Source: Pyricularia pennisetigena (lineage: Eukaryota > Ascomycota > Sordariomycetes > Magnaporthales > Pyriculariaceae). From it: a stretch of DNA of 64,000 nt. The notes under the pieces were generated by a model, which saw only the letters and a program-made list of their open reading frames with translations, searched no databases and had not been told where the DNA came from. This document shows, piece by piece, positions 1 through 12,203 of the stretch; the first letter of the stretch is position 1, and the number at the start of each line of letters is the position of its first letter. Both the position numbers and the translations under genes were made by a program. The stretch is from NCBI RefSeq assembly GCF_004337985.1, contig NW_021940920.1, positions 1,658,549-1,722,548 on the forward strand, given 5' to 3'.

Positions 1-3000
1 AACGAATTTATTAAAAAAAAACGACCCGATATTTTAACCGAATACGTTAAATGAACAATTAAAATCGATAACCGATTTTACGAACGAAAATTGGAACGAC
101 GCGAAAAACGCAGCGTATAGGGACCAATTTTGCGATAAATTAATACGGGACGCAAATACCAATACCCCAAACCGTTTCGCCAATATAATATTTTTTACGG
201 AATATATAACGGATTTATGGATTTTAACGCGACCCAATATAAAAAATTTCGTAAAAATCCTAAAAATGGTAAATATTTTAAATGCGATAAACCAGGATAT
301 ATAACCAAATTTTATCCTTAAAATATTTCGGATTTACACCCCGATTCCAAAAAACCACGAAAATTAAATACCACCACCCATTAACAAATATAACCGGATT
401 AATACAATTTAATAAATTGGACCGTATATTACGATAATAATTATATAATCCATAATAACGTAAAAATGGACGTAAGATAATATTTATAAGAATCTAAAGG
501 TATTCGGACCTTAATAATAGGAAACCGCGTATTTATTAAAACCAAACCATTAATATAATTACGCAAATAAAACGCCAAATTACCCGAATTTACGGAATTA
601 AATATTTCAAAAAAATTAAAACCAAAACTACTGGGATAAACCCATTATATTCGGATAATTTAACAAACCCCAACGGACGAATTTAATAACGAATTAAAAA
701 ACGAGTTTACCGAAAAGAAATTGTACCTTTAAACTTATATAATATAGCAAAGGAAAACAACCCCTATATATATAAGAAAAAATTTATCGATTTATACCGA
801 AACGACTAATTAGTGCAATTTCCCGGAATACTATTTCGAATATAAATATAAAACTTTATAAAATTAATTAATCCAATTTTCGGAAATTACCCAATTTTGG
901 ATACCAAATATCCCAAATATATAAAGTTTTTTTGGGTAAAATGTTTTCGAAATAATTGCGGATTATATTTTAGCAGAAAAATAATCCACGATTTTTCTCC
1001 ACGACGACGTAAAATAATAGGTATCCACGAAATATATACCACCATTAAATTACCCAATTGGGAAATTAAAATAAAATTTAACACCGAACCAGCGGTAATT
1101 TTCACCTTTTGTAACGATTGCCCTATGGTATATTATAACCAAAAACAATTTCCATAATACGAATGCACCCGAAATATTTGCAAAATAAATATATTAACCA
1201 GAATACAAGTATAATATAAAATAAAATTACGATAACCAGGACCCGCACCTATAATTAAAATCGTGTGGAACCCCAACGTTAAAAATAACGAAATATTCAT
1301 AAACGTACGAAAAACGCCTGCACCAATGGGTACCGATTTAATAAAATCAAAATTAAAAATAGCCATACGCCCCGAAATAAAAAAAATAAGGACCAACGAC
1401 GCGAGTCCAGCAAGCTAAAAAATTAAAAGAGTTAAGCGGTATAAGGTACCAAACGGTAATAATAAAAACAGAATAAAAAACCTTAAGCGCCACGCAAATT
1501 ACGAAGGTAATACACGAATATATATTCCTAAATATACGATTTAATGGAAAATTTATACGAGTATTTTTTAATAGCGGAGTATAAAGCAATTATATTTTTC
1601 CAAAAATCGTAAAAAGACGACGAATATTTTGGTAATGAAAAAAAACTATACCGATTACAAACCGTAAAAAGAAAGGTAATTTTATACGGGAACGGTATTA
1701 TCGAAATAAAAACCGTATATTTTTGGATGGAAAATTATGGACGAAAAAAACAAATTATCTTAGATATTACGGAAATAGGGAATAAAAATATAATTTTAGA
1801 AATTCCTTGGTTTGAAAAAAGCAACCCCCGGATAAACTGGATTACAGGCCAAATTTAATGAAAAAAGCATTTAATTATTAAACGATTTTTAGCATAATAG
1901 GGTTTATATAGGAAATATAGGGTACGGAAAAACCAAATAAAACAAATGGCGTATTTATAGGAAGGACGACTAACCCCGGAACCAATGTCGGAAAAAAAGC
2001 GATTATTTATAAATTAAAACCGATCCAATTATATAATACAAATTACGAAAAAACAGACCAAAAACGACAAAATTCCAAAAATACCAAAATTATATACGAT
2101 TATTTAATTAAAAATTCGAAATAGGATTACCCGAATACAGTCCGTTCGACCACGAAATACTATTAAAAAAAGGAACCTAACCAAAATTTTATAAAATATA
2201 CGGTTTAAATCCGATATAAATGGAGGTTTTAAGCGAATATTTCGCAAAATATTTTAAAAAAGTTATATTAAACCATCGATATTACCAGCAGGATATCCAA
2301 TCCTTTTCGTATTAAAAAAAAGGAACATTACGATTATGCGTGCATTACAAACAATTAAACGATATTATGATAAAGAATTGCTACCCGCTCCTACTAATAG
2401 GAGAATTTCGAAATATGTTTTACTAAATATAATAATTTACAATATTAGATTTTAAAAAAGCATATAATTTAATCCGTATAAAGGAAAGCGAGGCATGGAG
2501 AATAACATTTCGCATTAAACGAAAATATTATAAATATTTGGTAATGTTTTTCGGTTTTACCAACGCCCCCCAATTTTTTAAACTATAATTAACCACGTTT
2601 TTAAAGAATATTTAAACTTTTTGTCGTTATTTACCTGGACGATATTTTTGTTTTTTCCAAAACGTTGGAAAAACACAAAAAATACGTTTACACAATTTTA
2701 CAAAAATTATAAAACGTTAAATTTTTAATTAAATCCGAAAAATGCATTTTTTACAGTAAATAAATTAGTTTTTTAGGATATATTATCGCCCCTGGAAAAA
2801 TTAGGATGGAAAAATTAAAAATCCAAACAGTAAAGGAATAACCCAAATCATAAAACGTAAAAAACGTTCGGGTATTTTTTGCATTCGTGAATTTTTACAA
2901 AACACTTATTAAAGTTACGGCCCGATCGCCACCCCATTAACCAATATAATTAAAAAGGATTTAAAATTCCAATGGACGGAGCGAATACAGCAAATTTTCG

Positions 3001-3142
3001 AACAATTACAAAATACAGTAATATAAAAACCGATTTTCAAAATATTAAACCCAACGAAACCTTTCGAAATCGAAACCGACGCATCCGATTATGCAATCGG
3101 AGGATAATTTAACTAACGAAACGGAAAAAGACGCTTACATTT

Positions 3143-3337
3143 TTGGGCCTTTTTTCACAAAAATTATATAGACTAAAATTTAATTACCAAATTTACGATA
3201 AAAAATTTGTAATTATTATCCGAATATTCAAAAAATGGAAATTACAATTATCCGAAATTAAATACGAAATATTAATTTATACGGACCACAAAAATTTAAC
3301 CCATTTTACCATTAGCAAAATGTTAAACAAACGATAA
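3143..3337 (+). pseudogene. RNase H domain fragment of element 1
   Basis: A 64-residue open stretch survives between RIP-type stops. It reads as the second half of a Gypsy RNase H domain, with YDKKF followed by the YTDHKNLTHF motif that is typical of chromoviral RNase H. The catalytic ETDASDYAIGG segment sits just upstream (about 3067-3110), separated by stops. It continues the reverse transcriptase upstream and precedes the integrase. Confidence 0.75.
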
Positions 3338-3754
3338 ATTAAGTAGGTAAAATTCCTCTTAAAATTCCATTTTAAAATTATTTACCGAAAAAAATAGAAA
3401 ATGGTAGGACCGACGTTTTTAACAAAAAATTAAATTATAAAAACATAATACCCGAGGAAATACGGAAAATCTCTACGGTAAAAGATAACGGAAACCTTTT
3501 ACCAATTTACCGAAGTTTTATAACGATCAACATGCTAATTATTTTAAAAGAAATTACGGAAAATCCATAAAAACAAAATTTACGGATATTAAGGAATTTC
3601 CAAAATATGGAAACGGCTAAAACAGCACTATAATTTTAAAGGAATACAATAAAAAATACGAAAAACTATTAAAAATTGCGAATTTTGCGCAAAAAACAAA
3701 TCCGCCAAATATAAATTTTGCGGGTTTTTACAGCTTTTACCAACCCCTAATAAG

Positions 3755-4188
3755 GCCTGGCAAATTATTATAATGGATTTTATCGTTAAATTACCATTTT
3801 CCGAAAAACCATTCATTAAAATTAAATACGATAATAAATTAATTATAGTGGATAAACTTACTAAATACGTTTATTTTTTATTTTATAAAAAAAACAATAA
3901 CGCCGAAAAAATCGCTTACACATTCCTACGAATAATTGTTAGCAACCACGGATTTTTAAAAAGCATTATTACGGATAAAAATAAACTTTTTATATTAAAA
4001 TTTTGAAAATTTTTAATGGGATAGTTAGGAATTAATTACAAATTATTTATAGTATTCCACCCACAAATAAACGGATAAATAAAACGAGCAAACCAAATAT
4101 TAAAACAATATTTAAAATATTATATAAATTATAAACAGGATAATTGGGTGCGGTTATTATTTATAATATAATTCGTATATAGTAATTT
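3755..4188 (+). pseudogene. integrase core of element 1, interrupted by element 2
   Basis: Translation gives WQIIMMDFIVKLP, then a DKLTKY-type segment and an IITDK motif, which is the DDE integrase core order of Ty3/Gypsy elements. Stops from C-to-T type changes interrupt it. The frame is cut at 4188 by the 5' LTR of element 2, and the C-terminal part of the same integrase is found at 12397 onward. The AATTT just before the cut is repeated just after element 2. Confidence 0.82.
4184..4188. repeat. target site duplication AATTT, left copy (element 2)
   Basis: AATTT lies immediately before the 5' LTR. The same five bases follow the 3' LTR at 12392-12396. Five bases is the usual duplication length for Ty3/Gypsy integration. 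Confidence 0.85.
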
Positions 4189-4376
4189 TGTTATGGATTC
4201 GTGCCTAAGGCACGTATCACGTAATAAGATACAAGAGCGGGTCAGGGACAATATATAAAGGGAAGGATATTACCACGACCCGGACATACACCTTTTCCTC
4301 CCTTTTTCCCCAGCGTTAGTAATAATACCAACAAAGATATTTAACGGTCTTAAAACCGTTGGTTTATTTTATAATA
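4189..4376 (+). repeat. 5' LTR of element 2
   Basis: Begins TGTTATGG and ends ATAATA, where the 3' copy ends ATAACA. It aligns end to end with 12204-12391 at the same 188-bp length. A TATATAAAGGG-like stretch in the middle may be the LTR TATA box. Differences between copies are almost all C/T or G/A, consistent with RIP. Confidence 0.9.
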
Positions 4377-4383
4377 TTTACTA

Positions 4384-5150
4384 ACGCTTAAATTTAAATA
4401 CGATAATGGCCAACCTAAAACCAGGCCCGGGAAGGGAAATTTACGATTTTTACCAAAATTTGGTCGCGAATATCGCGATATTGGAGGAGCGTATCGTTTA
4501 AATACAATTATATTTTTTAAACGCAGGCGCGATCGCGCAAAAATAACGCCCCAAAAGGAAATTTTTACGTAATCCCTTATTATACGACGGCGCACCGGTG
4601 ACGTTTACAATTTGGAAATAAATTATTTCGTATAAACTAATACGCGACGCGGAATTTATCGGGAACCAGCGCGACCGATTCGAATATATATAATTTAATT
4701 TTATTATTATAATATAAAATATCGTCCGTTTTCTTTACGAAGTAAAAAATACGGGAGGGGGGTATAACTACGAGGATTTTATCGAATATTTGGGACGTAC
4801 GTACGACGACCTTTATAAAAAAGCCCAAACCTTCGCCGAATTAAAAATATTCCGAATACGATATAGCGAATCGTTCGCATATTTTTTTACCAAATTCGAA
4901 CGTTTTTTTACTGCGGCCGGGGGTTTCGAATGGTTAAACGAAATACGGGTTAATTATTTGCGTTTCCGGGTCGTTAACCGGATAAAGGAGGCGTCGGTAA
5001 AAGGGGGTATTATTTCCGATTTTTACCACGGATTTATCGCTATATACCGCTATATTGCCCAAAATTTGGAAATTATCGACTTGGATAAACGTTTCGGCCA
5101 AAAACGGAACGCCCTTTTTCCAAATTCCTTATAAATAGGTTTAAAAAATA
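4384..5150 (+). pseudogene. gag relic of element 2
   Basis: The longest surviving frame (4790-5134, 114 residues) reads as a retrotransposon gag: GRTYDD, an AELK segment, SFAYFFTKFERF, then a GGFEWLNEIRVNYLR stretch. This is the pattern of fungal Gypsy gag (capsid-like) proteins. Upstream (about 4400-4790) the same frame continues with stops. No clear zinc knuckle survives downstream. Confidence 0.72.
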
Positions 5151-6289
5151 TAATAATAACGGGCGTATTAACAATTAAAATTTGCCGAAACCGTTATAAC
5201 GCTGGTAAAAAACGAGGAAAGCGCCGATTAAATAAAAATAAAAAAAAAAAGGGTTGTATAAATATCCGTTTAAAAATTCCAACGACGCCGTAAAATAAAA
5301 GTTTACCTCCGTTACGGGTCCGCCTCCCATTAAACCCAAAATTACCAGTTCGCACCGGTTATACGTCCGACGCTAAACGACCCCGAAAAAGGAAAAAATT
5401 AACTTTGGGCCACAGTTTTAACCCAGGGGAAAACCGACGCGACGGGCCCGGATTATTCCATAATACGTTAATAAATATAAATCGGAGAAAGTAATTAAAA
5501 AAAATATAAATTGTAATAAATGGGCGACCATTTTTTATCCCGGTTTTAATTAATTTAACGAAATTTATCATTCTATAAATAAATTTAGGGTACGAATATT
5601 ACGCGATTATAAATAAAAATTATACCGAAAAATTGGGAATAATAAAAGTTTTTTTACCATAAATCCGCCGGTTGGGCACGGTAACGGGATAAATACGAAC
5701 CGATATACGAGAAATGGGTAATTGTAATATGGATATCGACGGTTAATCCGCGCCGATATTTTTTTATATAATTCCGGGATTAACGTAGGATTTATTCCTG
5801 GGATTCCTTTGGATAACCCACCGGAAAATGGTATTTAACCCAAATTAAAAAAAATTAAAAATAAGGTCCGTTAAAGGGTTATTTGTGCAGAAATTGTCCC
5901 TGCGTCCGAAAAACGGGAAATTTACGGTGGTTATGGGTAACGTATTCCTAACCGCGGCCCGAAAAATAAAAAAAAAATACGAACAAATAAATGGAATTCG
6001 TTTTTATTTCGTTACGAAATATAACCCGGGTCCTAACCCTAACGGCGGTAAATAAAAACGACGCAGGGCCCCCGGCGACGTTACCCGCAAAATTAAAAAA
6101 TTTCGAAAATTTATTTAACGACGGTAAAATTTCGGTTTTACCCCCGTATAAAAGCGAATTGGATTATTATATCCGGATCCAAAAGGATAATAACGGTAAA
6201 TCCCCGCCGTTATTATAGGGCCGGTTATATTATAAACCGCGCGATTAATTATTGGAATTACGGCGACAAATAATCGATATAATGGATAA

Positions 6290-7075
6290 AAAATGGATCC
6301 GAATAAGCGCGTCGTTAACCGCAACCCCGGTCCTAATAATTCGGAAAATTTTTGGAGGATGGCGTTTATACGTTAATTATAAAATATTAAACGTTATTAT
6401 AATATAGGACCGGTATTTTTTACTATTAATTAAAAAAATATTTCGTTTTTTATCCGGAATAAAATAGTTTATTAAAATAAACGTGCGCGCAATTTTCCAT
6501 AAACTACGCGTGGCCGAAAAAAATAAACATTTTACAATTTTTCGTACAAAATTCGGATTGTTCGAATAATTAATATATTTATTCGGATTAACGGGCGCCC
6601 CGGCCACGTTCCAACGATATATTAACGGCGTCCTCGGGAATATATTGGACGATTATATATTAATATATTTGGACGATATTTTAATATATACGTCCGGTTC
6701 CAAAACGGATTATTGGCGGAAAATTACCCATATTTTGGGAAAATTAAAAAAAACGGGTTTAAATTTGGATTTTAATAAAAACGCGTTCGCGGTTATTTCC
6801 GTTAAATATTTGGGGTTTATTATATGCGCCAATATAAGCGTAAAAACCGATCCGGAAAAATTACGCGCGATCCGGGAATGGGAAACCCCGATAAAATTAC
6901 GAAAACTGCGCGGTTTCCTAAAATTTGCAAATTTTTACCGGGATTTTATAAACGGGTATTCGGGTTTAACGGCGTTTTTATTTCGATTTATTAAAAAAAA
7001 ATACCGTTTAAATCAATACCGGAGGAAAACGCTGCTTTTAAAATATTTAAACAAACATTTTTGCAAACGTTAATA
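6290..7075 (+). pseudogene. reverse transcriptase relic of element 2
   Basis: The open part at 6645-7073 holds the catalytic YLDDILIYT box near 6664-6690, then the KCxF-like and VKYLGFII segments and a REWETPIKLRKLRGFLKFANFYRDFI stretch (thumb and connection), all standard in Ty3/Gypsy RTs. Upstream (6290-6640) the fingers/palm region is readable with stops. This is the best-preserved coding stretch of the element. Confidence 0.88.
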
Positions 7076-7084
7076 TTGGTCCAA

Positions 7085-7500
7085 TAAAGCGACGAAACGG
7101 AAACGAAAATAAAAACGGACTGTTCCGGCGCAATTATCGGGGGGGTATTGGTATAAAAGGGGAAAAACGGGTTATAAAAACCGGTAATATTTTATTCCGT
7201 TAAACTAACGACGGTTTAACGCAATTATATTATTTACGATAAAAAATTGCTCGCGGTTATCCATTATTTGCAAATATAGGAGGCGGAATTACGTAATATC
7301 CGTTTTCCTTTTATTATTTTTACGGATTATAAAACGTTTAAATATTCTATAAAACCGAAGGTGGTGTCGGAACGGTAAATGCGGTGGGCCGAAATTTTAT
7401 CCAAATTTAATTACGTTTTAAAATACCGATTAAGGAAATACGCGATAATCCCCGACGCGTTATCGAAACGGGAACAGGACGAAACCAGCGAAAAAAAAAC
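7085..7500 (+). pseudogene. RNase H relic of element 2
   Basis: Translation reads DCSGAIIGGVL, then NYIIYDKKLLAVIHYL and IFTDYKTFKY, ending in the PDALSKRE motif that closes Gypsy RNase H domains. Several stops interrupt it. The solo LTR at 7671 lies shortly after. Confidence 0.8.
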
Positions 7501-7670
7501 GATAATATTACGCCTAATACCCAGTAAAACCATAATCGGTATTTTTTAAATATTACCATAAAATATATTACCGGCGGTCCCGGAAAAAATATCTATTTTC
7601 CAACAATTTTATATAATAGAATTTTAGAACAAAATAATGGAAAAAAACCCGGTATACGCCCATAAACGTA

Positions 7671-8331
7671 TGTGAGGAGGTTACGAGATAGAATAAGCTT
7701 AATCTTGAACGCGGGGAAAAGTGGATCACGTATAAGGCTGATGGAACGTTGAAATGGCAGATAACCGTCTGCTAGCGGGTAATAGAGATAATATATTGTT
7801 GTTGTTGCACAATCGATTCGTTGAATCGTTGAATCGATGAAGGTTATGAAGGTGATGAATCTAAGGCTGAGTTATAAATTACGTGTTCGAATCCGTAGGT
7901 GCAGATCTTCGATCCGGATGTCCGGAATGCGGGGTCACGTCACATGATTTGGCCTTATTCATGTGACTGACCTGCCGACCTATTGAGCCTAACGGCCCAT
8001 TGAGCCTAACGGCCTATTGTGCTTATGCATGCACAGAAAATCTGCGACCACAACGGGATTCGAACCCACGCACTTCAACGTATATATGATATAGATTATG
8101 GTACGTGCATTATACCACTAAGCTAGATTAAATATGACGTATTTGTTTTGTTGTTGAAACTATGAACAAAGACGTAAGATATAAAGCTTTGTGTGTATGA
8201 ACGCGTATACGTTTTATTTGTTATTTATTTTTTATTCGATGCAGGGTGACTAATAAAACTAGCCCGTGCTAGCCGTTATAAGATAATGCAGGGTAGCTTA
8301 TATAATAAGCCCTGCGCTAGCCATGTTCACA
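7671..8331. mobile_element. solo LTR (661 bp) nested in element 2
   Basis: This block differs sharply from its surroundings: balanced composition, CpA retained, no RIP look. It starts TGTGAGGAGG and ends GTTCACA, so the termini are the perfect inverted pair TGTGA/TCACA. ACGTA directly precedes it (7666-7670) and directly follows it (8332-8336), the 5-bp target duplication expected for LTR-element integration. There is no internal domain, so it is a solo LTR left by LTR-LTR recombination. Near its right end are two related stem-forming units starting GCAGGGT and ending GCTAGCC (about 8242-8322). Superfamily (Copia or Gypsy) cannot be told. Orientation is unassigned. Confidence 0.85.
8043..8125 (-). 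other. tRNA-like segment (A-box and B-box) inside the solo LTR
   Basis: On the minus strand there is an A-box-like TAGCTTAGTGGTATAATGC and, about 60 bases on, a perfect B-box/T-arm GTGGGTTCGAATCCCGT. These are pol III internal promoter elements. The acceptor stem does not pair (5' side TTTAATC against 3' side TGTGGTC) and the anticodon arm is poor, so a working tRNA is unlikely. It may be a tRNA relic or tRNA-derived sequence captured in the LTR. Confidence 0.5.
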
Positions 8332-8559
8332 ACGTAACGCGGTTTAACAAAATATAAAACGATTCCCACCCGAGGCCGAAACGATAATATAAATAACGGA
8401 TTATTTAATAAACGCCTCCGGTACGTTATTATATAAAAACCGTTTTTAATTACCCAATTGGGAACCCCTAATTACGGCAATTTTGTGACGAACCCACGAA
8501 TCCCCAATAATTGGTTATTGCGGTAAAAATAACATATTTACAATCCTGGTTCGAAATTA

Positions 8560-9330
8560 TTATTGGGACGGGATAACCGAATATATCCGACGATTTATAC
8601 GCAATTGCAATATATACCGCAGGATAAAACCATTAAAACAATGCAAATAAAAACTATTATAACCCCTACCAATACCGGATAAATTTTGAGAACAAATTTC
8701 CATCGATTTTATAACGGATTTCCCAGGTAATAATACGGACGCGCCGCGTTATATAATAATTATAATTAATAAATTTTCCAAATATATTTAATTAAAAACG
8801 ATAAATTCGATAAAAACCGAAATTTGCGCCGCGAAATTCGTTTCCATTTGGTGGCGGTTTAAAGGTTTTTTTAACGCGATTATATCGGACCGGGGGTCGG
8901 ATTAGGTAAAAAGTTTTTAATCGGAATTGTACCGACAAATAGGAATTTTATAATTATTATCGACGTTTTACCACCTAAAAACGGACGGGGGTACGGAACG
9001 GATTAATTAAGAAATATAATATTATCTAAAACTTTTCGTAATATTTAACCAAATAAATTAGCCCGGACATTTACCGGCCGTTTAATTAACGTTAAATAAT
9101 AAAAATTCGTTAATTACGGGAATTAATTTTAATAAATTATTATTAGGATACGAAATAAACGCGGTCCCGGTAATATAGGTAAACGGACGACCGGGTTCCA
9201 CGCCCAAAAATTGCGCGAATTTGTTTTTATAATATTTTCAAAACGGTATAAACGTGGCCCACGCCGCTATAATTTATATATAATAACGCCAAAAAAAACG
9301 CGAATAAAATACGGAAACCGGCGGACCGTT
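8560..9330 (+). pseudogene. integrase relic of element 2
   Basis: Reads FWEQISIDFITDFPG, INKFSKYI, then a WRFKGFFNAIISDRGSD segment and a LKTDGGTERIN segment, giving the D,D,E core order of Gypsy integrases. The LLGYEINAVP-type segment follows at about 9140. Stops at former Gln/Trp codons are frequent. The RNase H to integrase join is broken by the solo LTR. Confidence 0.85.
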
Positions 9331-9629
9331 TTAAAATAAAGGATAAAATTTTTTTTTAATTTACGGAACGTTAAAATTAATCGCCCGAATAAAAAATTTA
9401 ATTTCGTGGCGAATAAATACACGGTCGTGGCGATTTTTACAACATTAATAATTACGTTAAACGTCCCGAAAAAAATCCACCCCATTTTTTACGTAAAATT
9501 AATCGAAAAAACCGCGGACGACCTATTACCGTCCTAAATTCGTACCAATATTAAACCCGGGCCGTTATTAATTTTATCCGATTTAAATAACGAAACCGCG
9601 GAAGAATAGGTAATAAAAAAAGTTTTGGC

Positions 9630-9775
9630 CGCGAAAAACGCAATAGGGAAAAAACGTAAACGTAAAATTTTGGTAAAATGGAAAAAATATGATAAATTTA
9701 CGTGGGAGGATTTGGTAGTAATGGAAAATATACGGGTATTAAACGAATTCGAAACAAAATGGGGGCTGGCCTAAA
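9630..9775 (+). pseudogene. chromodomain relic of element 2
   Basis: The integrase tail ends in KRKRKILVKWKKYDKFTWED, followed by an LVVMENIRVLNEFE stretch. The VKWxxY...TWE pattern is the chromodomain aromatic cage, which defines the chromovirus branch of Gypsy elements and is thought to guide insertion to heterochromatin. It ends with a stop near 9774. Confidence 0.8.
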
Positions 9776-10234
9776 TAAATAATAGCCCAATATCGAAACG
9801 ACGTTAACAATTAAATATTTAACCGGACCAGGAATTTGCCACAATTAATTAAAAAATCGACGATTCCCCGGAAAAGAAACGACGCGGTAAGCTTAAAATA
9901 AATATTAATTTAACCAAACGCACGGTAAAAAAAATACGTAAAATTAAATTTTTTACCGGGGCGAAATATAATAAAAATAAACCTACGACCATATAACCCG
10001 CGCCCATTTTTGGGGCGACGTGGCCATATCCCACCCATTTAATTTTTAAATTAAATTAATATATATTAAACGAAACGATAATTTTGCGCGGCGATAAAAT
10101 ATTAATTAAAAACCGAATTATATATTTCCGATTCGCTATCCAAATTTCCTTCCTTTTTATCCTTTTCCTTTATTTTAACGTCCTTTTTTTATTTTATTAT
10201 TTTCCGCGTCGTTTTTAAAAACCGGGAATTTTTA

Positions 10235-11291
10235 TTATTTAGCGAATTGGTTAACTTCCCGTAATAAAACGGTACGACGTCGGGTAATATTTTCGATTAA
10301 AAAAGGTTTACGACGGGATTTTCCAAAAAACGGGTTTTTACCTATATTACGACCAAAAATACGAAAACGCGACAAAATAGGGGCACGGGGACGCGAAAAA
10401 CCAAATATATACCGAATCGGGGCACGAATAAAACGAAATACGACGGGGTAACGCGAAAAAGGAGTTTCGAAACGTCGACGGGGCGTGGTAATAATAGGGG
10501 CGAAAAAACGTGGGGAATACGCGGGGCGAAACTGGCGTATAGGAACGGCGGGGGAAAAGGTTAAAACGGCAATTAAAATAGCGAAAACGTTATTATTTCG
10601 GCGCGTTTTTTGCAAATTTTTTTTATAACGCGACGTATTACGTTCCTAAAAAAATTCAAAAATTAATAACGTTATTGAAACAATTATATATTAAAAGAGC
10701 TAAACGTATTTCCAGGTAAGTAAAACCGCGTGCGAAAATTTATACCAATTAACGGTTATAATTACCGGTATTGCGAAAAAAAGTATTAAATATAATAGCA
10801 AAAATAATAGTTTTGGTAAAGGTCGTTACGGCCCCGGAATTGGCCATTTTATTTTATACGTCCTGGTAAACGCGGACCCAATTAGTATACGCGGTAAACA
10901 AATTTCGAAATAATATGGTATTTTTGCCAAGGATTTTTTTATTATCCACAACGGTGCTTTTAATTAAAAGTTGGACGATATAACGATTATTATAGGTCGT
11001 TATTTTTAAATTTCGCAAACGGCGGCGGAAAATAAAATTAAAAACGTAAGCGGTTTCGCTGTAATAATAATACGATTTTTTGGTATCGCGATATCGTTGG
11101 TAATTAATACCGTCGGGGGTAGGGCCATATTCCCAAACCCCGTTGGTTTTGGACGCTTTTATATAAAAAACGCAAAAAATAAATATATTTTCCGGAACGG
11201 TATATTCGTCGTTATTTAAATTACCCTGGAATTCCGCGGTACCGACAGCGCGACGAAAACGTTGCGAATATAAATTAACAATACCACCCAA
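10235..11291 (-). pseudogene. antisense reading frame of element 2 (unknown protein)
   Basis: Two open stretches on the minus strand (11291-10854, 145 residues; 10615-10235, 126 residues) are joined by a segment that stays readable if two TAA codons are taken as RIP-changed CAA. The first part is polar with Tyr/Asn-rich segments and a hydrophobic centre; the last part is Arg/Pro/Phe-rich. I do not recognise a family. It lies between chromodomain and 3' LTR, opposite in sense to gag-pol. RIP may have removed stops by chance, so coding status is uncertain. Confidence 0.4.
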
Positions 11292-11730
11292 TCGGTATTT
11301 AATCGATACAATTTAAAAATGGGCCACCGTTATTATTATACGACGAAAATAATTAACCATTACGGTGGGGAGGCCGGCCATTTCCACCACCGGTATTAAT
11401 TTATCCAAACGTTATTTATAACGCAATTAAAAAAAAACCCCGGGATATAATAACGACGCGGTAACGACAAATAACGATACGAATAATAAATAGGAACGAA
11501 TAAAAAATAAAAACGGACGAAATAAAAGTAATATAAATAAAAAACAAAACGAGGGGAAAACGGGAAAAATCGATAAAATGGTAAAAAAAAAGGGAATAAG
11601 GACGAAAAAAATTCGAATGGAGGAAAAATTGGAAAATAAAAAGAACCAGGACGATAACGCGGGAAAAATGCGAAAAATAAAAACCGTAACCGCCACGGGA
11701 AAGGAATTGTACCAATAAATAAACGAACCT

Positions 11731-12110
11731 ATACCGCCTAAAATAAAAAGAAAATAAACCGCGATAAATACCCGTAAACGGCAGGTACGATAAAAAAACC
11801 GCGACATTACCGCAACCAAAAGTAGGAGGGTAAAACCCGATTACGGCCCTATACCGCCCAAAATAAAAGGAAGGTAAACCGCGATAACCACCCGCAAACG
11901 GCAAATACGATAAAAAAACCACGATATAATTGTAACCAAAAACGGGAAAATAAAATTCAATTACGGATTTATACCATCCAAAATTAGGAAAGGGCGAACC
12001 ACGATAACCGCCCGTAAACGGAACCGGGGATAAAAAACCCGCGATATAACCGCGGCCGAAAATAGGAGGGTAAAACCCGATTACGGGTTTATACCGCCCG
12101 GAATAATGGA
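11731..12110. repeat. 120-bp tandem repeat, a little over three copies, in element 2
   Basis: The marker ATACCGCC/ATACCATCC recurs at 11731, 11851, 11971 and 12091, exactly 120 bases apart each time. The blocks differ mainly by transitions. Since 120 is a multiple of three, the array would be 40-residue units if translated, and the minus strand is open across part of it (11922-11416). Confidence 0.8.
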
Positions 12111-12203
12111 CGGGTAAATTATATTAGGATACGCGCCCGTTGGATTGCCTTTATACTTCCAAATAGGGATTATACCCGATAAAGGACGGGCGAATACGGG
12201 TTA

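Larger units (their letters stand above)
1..4188 (+). mobile_element. Ty3/Gypsy chromovirus relic, element 1, left part (RIP-mutated)
   Basis: AT-rich sequence full of TAA/TAG stops still reads as a Gypsy gag-pol on the plus strand. A decayed zinc knuckle lies at about 269-320 (Lys-Cys-Asp-Lys-Pro-Gly-Tyr core). The protease-to-RT linker is at about 1755-1860 (LDITEIG followed by an IPW motif). Reverse transcriptase runs from about 2330 to 2900, with a YLDDI catalytic box near 2632-2650. RNase H covers about 3060-3340 (ETDASDYAIGG, YTDHKNL), and the integrase core starts at about 3755 (MDFIVKLP). The 5' LTR and start of gag lie off the left edge. The reading stops inside the integrase at 4188, where element 2 is inserted, and resumes at 12397. 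The CpA-poor, TpA-rich composition with CpG retained is the usual mark of RIP. No intact protein can be made. Confidence 0.88.
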
